From Neolewinella xylanilytica (GTDB lineage: Bacteria; Bacteroidota; Bacteroidia; Chitinophagales; Saprospiraceae): DNA of 64,000 nt. Below the pieces are notes generated by a model that did not search any database, was not told the DNA's origin, and saw nothing but the letters and a program-made list of their open reading frames with translations. The position numbers and the translations under genes are program-made. The stretch's first letter is position 1, and every line of letters begins with the position of its first letter. The stretch lies in NCBI RefSeq assembly GCF_002934605.1, contig NZ_PTJC01000005.1, positions 1,674,001-1,738,000 of the forward strand, given 5' to 3'. Shown in pieces: positions 31,345 through 39,247 of the stretch.

Positions 31345-31752
31345 GGTATTACTTTTTACCTATAACCGTATCCCTTCGGGACGGTGTTCAGCCCGGGAGG
31401 GTGATCGCGGGACGGCCGAAGAAGATACCCGTCCGGAAGGGGGGGCGGATACAAGCAGGGGTGAGTGGACAAAAGCGTACGCCGGGTCACCGAGCTCCTG
31501 GATTTCTCCCTACGGCGAAGCATACCGAAGCCACAAGCTGATCCCGCTACGGTTGAATACCGCGGCCCGGCTCCTGACATCCGGGGCGGTGAAGGGCAGA
31601 ATCGAGTAAAATCCTTTCACCCGCGCTCCGGCGCCCTAACAAACTTATGCGGGTATAGGCTGTTCCGGAAGTTATTACACATACCCAATACACGTTGCGC
31701 CACCATCCGCGCACCGATCGCCCAAAGGGGGCGGTCGCACTTTTTACAGTAC
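31345..31752. other. 408-base region upstream of rnr, no gene
   Basis: An open frame runs through part of this stretch into rnr, but its predicted residues show no family features and the conserved RNase R start is at 31753. An inverted copy of the dispersed 16-mer lies at 31620-31635. No clear TAnnTTTG box is seen. Confidence 0.55.
31620..31635 (-). repeat. Dispersed 16-base element (exact, inverted), in the rnr leader region
   Basis: The minus strand reads GGCGCCGGAGCGCGGG followed by TGAAA, and shares those extra bases with the copy at 55351. It lies 118 bases before the rnr start. Confidence 0.6.
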
Positions 31753-34005
31753 ATGCCTAAGAATAAGACGAAGAGCGGCAAGCTCAAGGCCCGCGATTTA
31801 GAGCGCGTAGTCTACCAGGAGTTCAAAGCGAACGCCCGCAAGCCCCTCAACCCCAAACAACTCCAGCGAAAACTAAAGGTCAAGAACAGCAGCGAAAGCA
31901 TTCAGTCGGCCCTCGACAAACTGGTCAGTAGCGGCAAGGTCAAAAAGACCGACGATCATCGCTACCAATTCAACCGCAGCGATAAAGAGAAACGCTCCAG
32001 CACCTTCGCGGAGGGCCGGGTGGATATGACCCGTAGCGGCTCGGCGTACGTCATCATGGATGGCGAGAAGAACGACATCTTCGTCTCCCAGAACCGGCTG
32101 CAAAACGCCCAGGACGGTGATAAAGTAAAAGTCCGCTACTGGACGCCCGGCGGCCGTCGCAAGCCCGAGGGGGAAGTGGTCGAAGTGCTGGAGCGCAGCG
32201 TGAGCCACTTCGTCGGCACCCTGAAGATTCACGAGAAATACGCCGAAGTGGTAGTGGACGGTCCGGGCGGCAAGAAGCTGAGCGTGGCCGTGCACCGCTC
32301 CGAATTGATCGGTGCGAAGAGCGAGGAAAAGGTCGTGGTGAAGATCGTCGACTGGGAAGAGAACCGCTTCGGCCAGATTAGCGGCCAGATCACCGCCGTA
32401 CTCGGCGAGCCGGGAACCAGCAACATCGAGATGCAGGCCATTCTGATCAACAACGGTTTCCAGATCACCTTCCCCGATGCCGTACTGGCGGAGAGCGAGG
32501 CCCTGCCGGGGGAAATCTCGCCCCAGGAAATCAATATCCGGCGCGACATGCGCGAGGTGACCACCTTCACGATCGATCCGCTGACGGCCAAGGACTTTGA
32601 CGACGCCCTGTCGATCCAGACCCTCGAGGACGGGCAGATCGAGATCGGCATCCATATCGCCGACGTAAGCCATTACGTCCGGCCGGGCAGTGCCCTGGAC
32701 GAGGAGGCGGCCGACCGCACGACCAGCGTTTACCTGGTCGACCGGGTGTGCCCCATGCTGCCCGAGCGCATCAGCAACGAGCTCTGCTCGCTGCGGCCGA
32801 ACGAGGATAAGCTGACCTTCAGCGCGGTCTTCAAGTTCAATTCCCAGACGCTGAAGCTGACGGATCGCTGGTTCGGTCGCACGGTGACCCACTCCGACCG
32901 TCGCTTTACCTACGAGGAAGCCCAGGAGATACTGGATGCCGGGGAAGGCGACTTCATTAACGAATTACAGCAACTCGACATCATCTCAAAAAAGCTGCGC
33001 AAGCAACGCTTTAAGGAAGGATCGATCGACTTCAACACGAACGAGGTCCGGTTCAAGCTGGACGAGGACGGCAAGCCGCTCGAGGTCTACATCAAGGATC
33101 GTATCGATACCAATATGCTGATCGAAGACTTCATGCTGCTCGCCAACCGGGAGGTAGCCACCTTCATCAAGCAGAAGGAAGAGCGGCTGAAGCAGAATAT
33201 CCCCTTCGTGTACCGGGTGCACGACGAGCCCGATATGGACAAGGTGGCCGAGCTGGCCAACTTTGCCGCCGCCCTGGGGTACGAGATGGATTTGAGCAGT
33301 CCGAAATCCGTCACGAAAAGCTACAACGCGCTGCTGTCGAAGGCCGACGAGGATCCGATGGTGAAGATGTTGTCGCCGATTGCCATCCGCACCATGTCGA
33401 AGGCGGTCTACACCACCGAAAACATCGGGCACTACGGCCTGGGCTTCGACAACTACACCCACTTCACCTCGCCGATCCGCCGCTACGCCGACGTACTGGT
33501 GCACCGCCTGCTGGAAAAGAACCTGGAGGAAGGCAGCCTGTACAAGGCCAACGGCGCCAAGCTGGAGGAGACCTGCCAGCACATCAGCAGCCAGGAACGC
33601 AAAGCCGTTACGGCGGAGCGGGAAAGTATTAAGTACAAGCAGACCGAATTCATGCTGGACCACGTCGGCGACGAATTCGACGGGGTGATCAACGGACTGG
33701 CCGATTTCGGGGTCTTCATCGAACTGATCGAGAACTTCGTGGAGGGCATGATCCCTTTCGATAAGATGGACGAGCCCTACGACCTGAGCGCCGGAAAACT
33801 TTCCATTGTTGGGAAGAAGTCCGGGAAAAAGCTCAAGATGGGCGACGTGGTACGCATCAAGATCGAGGACGTAGACATGGACCGCCGTCGGATCGACATG
33901 TCGCTCGTCGAAGTGCTCAAAGTGCACGGAGACAACGGGAACCAAGAATCGAAGAAGAAAGACAAGGAGAAGCGCCGGGGCGGCCGGCGGAAGATGCGGG
34001 AATAG
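31753..34005 (+). CDS. rnr: Ribonuclease R
   Basis: A 750-residue 3'-5' exoribonuclease of the RNB family. Start chosen at ATG 31753 (MPKNKTKSGKLKARDLERVV), where similarity to a winged-helix N-terminal domain begins. Then come cold-shock-like OB domains, the RNB catalytic centre with TIDPLTAKDFDDALSI (D281, D283 and D284 among the metal ligands) and HYGLGFDNYTHFTSPIRRYA (the RNB C-terminal signature). An S1 domain follows near 635-720 (DGVINGLADFGVFIEL), then a basic tail (KKDKEKRRGGRRKMRE). RNase R degrades structured RNA. It is monocistronic as far as can be seen. Confidence 0.95.
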   Translation: MPKNKTKSGKLKARDLERVVYQEFKANARKPLNPKQLQRKLKVKNSSESIQSALDKLVSSGKVKKTDDHRYQFNRSDKEKRSSTFAEGRVDMTRSGSAYVIMDGEKNDIFVSQNRLQNAQDGDKVKVRYWTPGGRRKPEGEVVEVLERSVSHFVGTLKIHEKYAEVVVDGPGGKKLSVAVHRSELIGAKSEEKVVVKIVDWEENRFGQISGQITAVLGEPGTSNIEMQAILINNGFQITFPDAVLAESEALPGEISPQEINIRRDMREVTTFTIDPLTAKDFDDALSIQTLEDGQIEIGIHIADVSHYVRPGSALDEEAADRTTSVYLVDRVCPMLPERISNELCSLRPNEDKLTFSAVFKFNSQTLKLTDRWFGRTVTHSDRRFTYEEAQEILDAGEGDFINELQQLDIISKKLRKQRFKEGSIDFNTNEVRFKLDEDGKPLEVYIKDRIDTNMLIEDFMLLANREVATFIKQKEERLKQNIPFVYRVHDEPDMDKVAELANFAAALGYEMDLSSPKSVTKSYNALLSKADEDPMVKMLSPIAIRTMSKAVYTTENIGHYGLGFDNYTHFTSPIRRYADVLVHRLLEKNLEEGSLYKANGAKLEETCQHISSQERKAVTAERESIKYKQTEFMLDHVGDEFDGVINGLADFGVFIELIENFVEGMIPFDKMDEPYDLSAGKLSIVGKKSGKKLKMGDVVRIKIEDVDMDRRRIDMSLVEVLKVHGDNGNQESKKKDKEKRRGGRRKMRE

Positions 34006-34483
34006 GTTTTCCTTCGCGATGCCCTCCGCTTCGGTGCCGCCATCGCGGCCCGGGCCGTAGCTTCCGATCGTGCGCGGTTGTGGAAGCGACGTTTCTTTAT
34101 CGGAAAGGGAGCCACGCCGACGCAGGGCGCTGGAGCCCCTTCTGGATGCCGGATGGAATTCTCTTTTTGAGCACAGCTAGCCCTGGAAACGGGACGTCCC
34201 GCCCCGCCTCCGACCAGGCCGGGCCCTACGGAATAGCAGCCGGTAAGCACCTTCGGGCCATTTAGCTCCGCCGGGTGGATCGCCGCGAGCCGTTAATATT
34301 GCGTTAAACCAGGCCATGGGTTTCGGCGGAAACCCTGTCGCAAGGCGTTGTAGTACAGTGGGTTAGACGCCTGGAAGGAGAATTAATTCTTTCTTACCGA
34401 AGTAACTTCCTAATTCTTTAAGCGTCTATTCCTTAGCAGATCGGCACCCGCCTCTGTACTTTTGTGATCCAAAATTTATCCCT
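34006..34483. other. 478-base intergenic region, no gene
   Basis: No supported reading frame on either strand. A perfect hairpin GGGTTTC-GGCG-GAAACCC lies at 34318-34335 without a following T-run. The skp promoter is at the right end. Confidence 0.55.
34457..34464 (+). promoter_or_regulatory. Predicted -7 box (TACTTTTG) of the first OmpH gene
   Basis: TACTTTTG fits TAnnTTTG; the ATG is 19 bases downstream. Confidence 0.5.
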
Positions 34484-35002
34484 ATGCGTTTTCGCAATTT
34501 CCTGATGGTCGCTTTATTAGCCTTCGCGGGCTTCGGCGCCCAGCTTTCCGCCCAAAAGATTGCCTCCGTAGACATGGAGAAGATCCTTACCAGCATCACC
34601 GAATACCAGGAAGCCCAGGACCAGCTGGATCAGCTTGCCGCCAAGTGGCAGCAGGAGATCAACCAGGAGTACGATGCCATTAAGGGCCTGTACAATAAGT
34701 ATCAGGCCGAGCAGGTACTCATGACTGACGAGCAGCGCCAGGCCGAAGAGCAGGCCATCTTCGATCGCGAAACCAAAGTGCGGAATATGCAGGCCGACCG
34801 TTTCGGCCCCGAAGGCTCGCTGTTTCAGCGCCGCCAGGAGCTTATTCAGCCCATTCAGGACGCCATCTACGAGGCCATCGAAACCTACGCCAACCAGAAC
34901 AACTACGATTTCATCTTCGATCGGGCGGGTTCCGCCGGAATCATCTTTTCGAGCGAACAGTACGACAAGACGGATGAAATCCTACGAACGCTCAAAAACT
35001 AG
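34484..35002 (+). CDS. OmpH/Skp family periplasmic chaperone (first copy)
   Basis: A 172-residue protein with a signal peptide (MRFRNFLMVALLAFAGFGAQLSAQ) and the Skp pattern: a short N-terminal strand (KIASVDMEKILTSITEYQEA), a long charged helical arm rich in Q/E/R (coiled coil), and a C-terminal strand NNYDFIFDRAG. Skp trimers carry unfolded outer-membrane proteins through the periplasm. A second homologue follows 75 bases later, as is usual in Bacteroidota, where they often sit near bamA. BamA is not in this window. Confidence 0.87.
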   Translation: MRFRNFLMVALLAFAGFGAQLSAQKIASVDMEKILTSITEYQEAQDQLDQLAAKWQQEINQEYDAIKGLYNKYQAEQVLMTDEQRQAEEQAIFDRETKVRNMQADRFGPEGSLFQRRQELIQPIQDAIYEAIETYANQNNYDFIFDRAGSAGIIFSSEQYDKTDEILRTLKN

Positions 35003-35077
35003 GGTGTACGCCTCAATAAATCAGCGCTTACCACCGTACTATCCCTCTACACTCCAACTCCGAACTAAACTATAATC

Positions 35078-35581
35078 ATGAAATTCTTTAAATTCACTTT
35101 CGTAGCGCTTATGCTACTGGTCGCTACGGCCACCGCTTCGGCTCAGAAATTCGGCTACGTGAATTCCGCGGAACTCCTTTCCGAGCTGCCCGCCACCAAA
35201 GCCGCCGAATCCAACCTCGAAGGATTGCAGAAGCAACTCCAGAAGAAAGGTCAGTCGCTGGTGGAAAGCTTCCAAACCGACTACCAGACCCTGCAAACCG
35301 CAGCACAGCAAGGTACCCTGAGCCCCAAACAGCAGCAGGAAGAAGCCGCCAAACTGCAGAAGCGGGAGGAAGAAATCTCCAGCTTCGAGCAGCAAATGAT
35401 GAGCGACCTACAGAAGAAGCGGCAGGAACTGCTCACGCCGATCTACGACTCCATCAACAATGCCATCAAGGAAGTTGCCGAGGAGAACGGTTTCCAGTTC
35501 ATCTTCGACGAGCAAGTGTTGCTTTACGGCCAGGATAGCCAGGACGTTACCTCCCTCGTCCGCGCCAAGCTCGAAATCTAA
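35078..35581 (+). CDS. OmpH/Skp family periplasmic chaperone (second copy)
   Basis: A 167-residue paralogue of the preceding gene: signal peptide MKFFKFTFVALMLLVATATA (cleaved near SAQ), FGYVNSAELLSELPATKAAE, a Gln/Glu/Lys-rich helical hairpin, and the end strand NGFQFIFDEQVLLY. It probably forms trimers and may mix with the first copy. It is followed after 9 bases by murI. The spacer upstream contains ACCGTACTATCC, a 12-mer also found inverted before tsf. Confidence 0.87.
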   Translation: MKFFKFTFVALMLLVATATASAQKFGYVNSAELLSELPATKAAESNLEGLQKQLQKKGQSLVESFQTDYQTLQTAAQQGTLSPKQQQEEAAKLQKREEEISSFEQQMMSDLQKKRQELLTPIYDSINNAIKEVAEENGFQFIFDEQVLLYGQDSQDVTSLVRAKLEI

Positions 35582-35590
35582 ATCCGGCCG

Positions 35591-36415
35591 GTGTTCCTGC
35601 CCGATCATATCGGATCCATTGGAGTCTTCGACTCCGGCATTGGCGGCCTCTCGGTCGCCAATGCTATTTCCGGGCTATTGCCCCGAGAAAGTATGCTCTA
35701 CGTAGCCGACAACGGCAACGCTCCCTATGGGGCCCGCACCAACGAGGAGGTACTGGCGTTCAGCCGCCGCATCACCGACTTCCTCCTCGCCGGCGGCGTC
35801 AAAATGGTTGTGGTCGCCTGCAACACCGCCACCAGTATGGCCATTGACACCCTGCGCGAGTTGTATCCGGAGGTGCCGTTCGTAGGGCTGGAGCCCGCGG
35901 TTAAACCGGCCGCCACGGGAGTACGTGTCGGCGTGATGGCAACGGCGGTAACGCTGCGCAGCGCGCGCTACCTGGCCCTGCGGGATAAATATCTTTCGGG
36001 CCATCAGGTTTGGGAGAATCCGTGTGCCGGGTTGGTGCCCCTCATCGAGGAGTACGGCCCGGGTTCGCCGGAAATTCGTCGCTACCTCTCCGAATTGCTC
36101 GCTCCCGCCGGTCCGCTGGACACCGTGGTGCTCGGCTGCACCCACTATCCGCTCATCGCTGCGGACATCGCGGCGGTGCTACCGCCGGGTGCCCGGGTAA
36201 TCGATCCTTCCGGGGCGGCGGCGCGGCAGGTGCAACGCTTGCTCGAAAAACGCGACCTTTTAGTCGCGACCGACGGCCAAACCCGCTACGACTTTCTGGC
36301 TACTGCCGGCGGGGCGCCACTTCAACGTACGTTACGGGCGCTCGACCAGCTTAACCGAAACCGGAGATGGCTGGTGCCAGCGGTCACCGTTTCCCGGGCC
36401 GCGATTAACTTCTAG
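35591..36415 (+). CDS. murI: Glutamate racemase MurI
   Basis: A 274-residue racemase providing D-glutamate for peptidoglycan. The family blocks are GVFDSGIGGLSVANA, VVACNTATS with catalytic C77, and VLGCTHYPLI with catalytic C183. The start is GTG at 35591 (MFLPDHIGSIGVFDSG), since no ATG lies between the stop of the Skp gene and the conserved N-terminus. The 9-base gap suggests co-transcription with the Skp-like genes. An in-gene TACGTA (35699) encodes Y-V and is probably chance. Confidence 0.95.
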   Translation: MFLPDHIGSIGVFDSGIGGLSVANAISGLLPRESMLYVADNGNAPYGARTNEEVLAFSRRITDFLLAGGVKMVVVACNTATSMAIDTLRELYPEVPFVGLEPAVKPAATGVRVGVMATAVTLRSARYLALRDKYLSGHQVWENPCAGLVPLIEEYGPGSPEIRRYLSELLAPAGPLDTVVLGCTHYPLIAADIAAVLPPGARVIDPSGAAARQVQRLLEKRDLLVATDGQTRYDFLATAGGAPLQRTLRALDQLNRNRRWLVPAVTVSRAAINF

Positions 36416-36450
36416 TACGCGATCCGGTTAAGGAAAGAAAGCTTTCGCTC

Positions 36451-36954
36451 ATGCCCGCTACCGCTCAGCAAGTCCTCGACGACCACCACCGAATCCGGCG
36501 CAACCTACTGGGCTTACTCGACGCCTTTAGTGTGGCGCAGCTCGGTGAGATTCCCCCCTTCCTCAACAACAACTTGCTCTGGAACGCGGGCCACATCGTG
36601 GCCGTACAGGAGTTGCTCACCTTCGCGCTTGGGGGCCACCGCTCCCCGAGCGGCAAGGAATTCATCGGCCGGTACCGGGGCGGAACGCGTCCCTTTTCCG
36701 GAATGGAGGAGGAGTGGCCGTTTATTCGGGCTCAGCTGGCGGAAGGCAATCAGGTCCTGCGGGATGCGTACACCGATCGGGATTGGTCCGGCTTTCAGCC
36801 GTTCACCACCCAACTCGGCATTGAAGTACGAAGTATCGACCACGCCCTGATTTTCAATAACCTGCACGAAACCCTCCACCTGGGGACGATGCTGGCCATC
36901 CGCAAATGGGTAGTGGCCAACGGCGGGTCAGGAAAGGAAGTGCCGGTCGAGTAG
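36451..36954 (+). CDS. DinB family protein
   Basis: A 167-residue four-helix-bundle protein of the DinB/YfiT-like superfamily. The pattern is H-rich: DDHHRIRRNLLGLL near the start, NLLWNAGHIVAVQELL (metal-site His) and NNLHETLHLGTMLAIRKW with the HxxxH pair near the end. Members bind a divalent metal and include thiol transferases, but most are uncharacterised. No partner is evident. The 3' end overlaps the convergent response-regulator gene by 27 bases. Confidence 0.8.
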   Translation: MPATAQQVLDDHHRIRRNLLGLLDAFSVAQLGEIPPFLNNNLLWNAGHIVAVQELLTFALGGHRSPSGKEFIGRYRGGTRPFSGMEEEWPFIRAQLAEGNQVLRDAYTDRDWSGFQPFTTQLGIEVRSIDHALIFNNLHETLHLGTMLAIRKWVVANGGSGKEVPVE

Positions 36955-37329
36955 GGTGCGTAATTTTTCCTGCGTCAGGGGTTTGGCTTCGTGGCCGTCG
37001 ATAGTGGCGTAGGCGTGAGCGCGGGAATAGTCGGAATCGCCGACCGAGCTCGTCAGCATGACGATCGTGACCCGAGCGCGTTGGGCTTCCGGGAGAACCT
37101 GGTAGGCATCGAGAAATTCCCAGCCGTCCATCACCGGCATATTGATATCCAGGAACAGGATATCGGGACGCCCGTCGGGATCTACCGTGGTGAGGTAGTC
37201 GAGGCCCTGTTTTCCGTCCGCTCGGATAACGATTCGTTCGGCGATGCCCATTTTGGTCAGTCTGCGAGAGTGGATGAAATTATCCGTCTCCGAATCATCA
37301 ACCAACATAATGCACCCTAGCTTCTTCAT
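36928..37329 (-). CDS. Single-domain (CheY-like) response regulator
   Basis: A 133-residue receiver domain without an output domain. Acidic pocket VDDSETD, phospho-acceptor in LFLDINMPVMDGW, the conserved T/S in IVMLTSS and the lysine in HEAKPLTQEK are all present. Its 5' end overlaps the upstream histidine-kinase gene by 32 bases, so the two are translated together. This is the Rcp1-like arrangement seen beside phytochrome-type kinases. The target of the phospho-signal is unknown. Confidence 0.9.
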   Translation of the reverse strand: MKKLGCIMLVDDSETDNFIHSRRLTKMGIAERIVIRADGKQGLDYLTTVDPDGRPDILFLDINMPVMDGWEFLDAYQVLPEAQRARVTIVMLTSSVGDSDYSRAHAYATIDGHEAKPLTQEKLRTLLDRHFLS

Positions 37330-38806
37330 GCGTCAAACTGCTGGGTAAGGTCACGGTAAAAGTACAGCCAAGTTCCGGTTCGCTTTCAACGGCAATGGTA
37401 CCTTGGTGCAAGTGTACTATTTTTTGACAGAAAGCAAGACCGATGCCCTGCCCTTCCTGCATTTGAGAAGAATCTAAACGCGTAAAAAGCTGAAAGATTT
37501 TCTCCTGATCTGATTTTTTTATACCCATTCCGTAATCCTTGATGGTGATCTGCACCTGAGTGTCGGTTTTTTTCCCATGAATTTCAATTCTGGGAGGTTT
37601 GCCGGGTAAATGGAATTTCAGGGCATTGGCCAGCAGATTCTGAAACAGCTGCCGGAGGGCCACCGGGTATCCCTCTACGGTGGGCAGGTCGCCGATCGTG
37701 ATCCGGGCCGCTGATTCCTCCACGCGCAGGGCCAGGTTTTCGAGGGCTTCCCGGACGGGTTGAATCAGGCCGATATGGGTCGGGGTTTCGGATTGGCCGA
37801 TGCGGCTGTAGAGCAACAGACTGTCGATCAGCCCGCGCATTCGATCGGTGGCGCGGTGAATGGTTTCCAGATATTCCTTACCGTCCCCGTCGAGGCGATT
37901 TCCGTAGTCTTCGCTGATCACCTCGATGTAGTTACTCACCGTGCGTAAGGGCTCCCGGAGGTCGTGGGAAGCGATGTAGGCGAACTGGTCCAGCTCCTGG
38001 TTCTTGGCGTTCAGGTTTTCGATCAGTTCGCGGTTCTGCCCTTCCACCCGCCGCCGCTCTATGTTTTCCTGTTTTAGCCGCTCGTTGGAGCTGGTAATGG
38101 TGTCGAAGAGGGGGCGTACCTGGGAGTAGATGTAGTAAAAAACGAAGGCGAGTCCCACGACACCAAGAAAGCGGAGCACGGTGGTCACCGTACTGAGCTG
38201 AGCGAGTTGGGCCTGCCGGATCCGAATGTCGCGGATTTCCGCCTCCCGGAGCAGGTCGACGTAGTAGCGGATCCGGTCCATGGCCTGCAGCCCCATATTC
38301 GTTTCCAGAAGTTGTATCAGCGCGGTGGTATCCCCGCGGCGGACGAGGGTGATGGCGCTGTCCAGTTCGTTGAATTTGACTTCAGTCGCCTTGCGCACCC
38401 AGGCTACCCGGCGCAGCTGCACGGAATCCCGGCTTACCTCCCGGGAAATCTGCTGGAGCAGGGTGTCGTAGTTTTCCCGCGCCGATAGATAGGGGTACAG
38501 GTAAGTGAGATCATGGGTCAGCAAGTAGCCCCGCTGGCCGGATTCCGCGTCCTGGGTGAGGGTCAGTAACTGGCTAAGGTCCTGCTCCAGTTCCAGGGCA
38601 TTATTCATCTTCTTCCGCACTTCGATAGCCGTTACCTCCGGTATTACCGACGCGAGGACGATTACCGTCAGGAGGGTCAGCCCAACGAAGACGACACGAA
38701 AGAGCCGGTAGCTTTTATGGCTTCCGGTCAGCGAATGATCTGGTGGCAAGAAGAAGATAGGGTTTGCTGGTTTCGTAGAATGGCAATGACAAGATAGGAA
38801 CGCCAA
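37298..38806 (-). CDS. CHASE3-domain sensor histidine kinase
   Basis: A 502-residue membrane kinase. The first TM is near residues 35-60 (FRVVFVGLTLLTVIVLASVI). A CHASE3 sensory domain follows (LTQDAESGQRGYLLTHD), then TM2 at about 210-230 (FLGVVGLAFVFYYIYSQV) and a coiled linker. HisKA carries the acceptor in YIASHDLREPLRTVSNYIE, and the HATPase has NLLANALKFH and GIGLAFCQKI. It overlaps the receiver gene. The start is uncertain: the first 25 residues (MAFLSCHCHSTKPANP...) look poor, and a TTG further in is possible. Confidence 0.85.
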   Translation of the reverse strand: MAFLSCHCHSTKPANPIFFLPPDHSLTGSHKSYRLFRVVFVGLTLLTVIVLASVIPEVTAIEVRKKMNNALELEQDLSQLLTLTQDAESGQRGYLLTHDLTYLYPYLSARENYDTLLQQISREVSRDSVQLRRVAWVRKATEVKFNELDSAITLVRRGDTTALIQLLETNMGLQAMDRIRYYVDLLREAEIRDIRIRQAQLAQLSTVTTVLRFLGVVGLAFVFYYIYSQVRPLFDTITSSNERLKQENIERRRVEGQNRELIENLNAKNQELDQFAYIASHDLREPLRTVSNYIEVISEDYGNRLDGDGKEYLETIHRATDRMRGLIDSLLLYSRIGQSETPTHIGLIQPVREALENLALRVEESAARITIGDLPTVEGYPVALRQLFQNLLANALKFHLPGKPPRIEIHGKKTDTQVQITIKDYGMGIKKSDQEKIFQLFTRLDSSQMQEGQGIGLAFCQKIVHLHQGTIAVESEPELGCTFTVTLPSSLTHEEARVHYVG

Positions 38807-39247
38807 ATGGGGTGCCCAAATCGGCGGTTGTGCGATTCGCCCGCCGACCCCGGGGGCTGCGACCTGGCCTGCTGCCTAAGGGGCAAAGCTACAGGGGGGG
38901 CAGGAATTTTAGGGTATATAAGTTGGGTTTATCGACACGGTCGATGTACGTCAGCTGGGGGCGTGTGCAATTTTGTTAGGCGTGCGGAAAGTTTGCGTAT
39001 ATTCGCGGCGATACAAAATGACAATACGAACTGCCGCAAAAGTGCGGTATCCGTCGGTCTGCAGCGACCCCCGGCGGGATTGAAAGAAACACGGTGGCTA
39101 TCTACCACCCAGCGCGGCCGTTTACCGGGTCTTTTTGCACCTGCGCTCCGCCGCCCCTTTTCCTTTCCCCAAGGTGGTTTTTTTGTGTCAACGCCCCTGC
39201 CCGCCAGGGCGCAACAACGCATATTATCATTTAAAGTCCAATCAATA
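38807..39247. other. 441-base region upstream of pnp, no gene
   Basis: An open frame extends through the region into pnp, but its sequence is not protein-like and the conserved PNPase N-terminus starts at 39248. A TATATTCG box (38998-39005) is a plausible weak -7 element. An inverted variant of the dispersed 16-mer lies at 39140-39155. Confidence 0.5.
39140..39155 (-). repeat. Variant of the dispersed element in the pnp leader (GGCGGCGGAGCGCAGG)
   Basis: Two mismatches to GGCGCCGGAGCGCGGG. It has the same orientation relative to the downstream gene as the copy before rnr. Confidence 0.4.

Noticed and set aside
34080-34265. 61-codon frame between rnr and the first skp-like gene
   Set aside because: No hydrophobic, motif or composition signal; not supported by a promoter or start context.
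34318-34335. Perfect hairpin GGGTTTC-GGCG-GAAACCC as a terminator of rnr
   Set aside because: It is over 300 bases past the rnr stop and has no T-run after the stem.
38807-39247. 147-codon N-terminal extension of PNPase
   Set aside because: The residues are not conserved in PNPase; the family N-terminus starts at the ATG at 39248.
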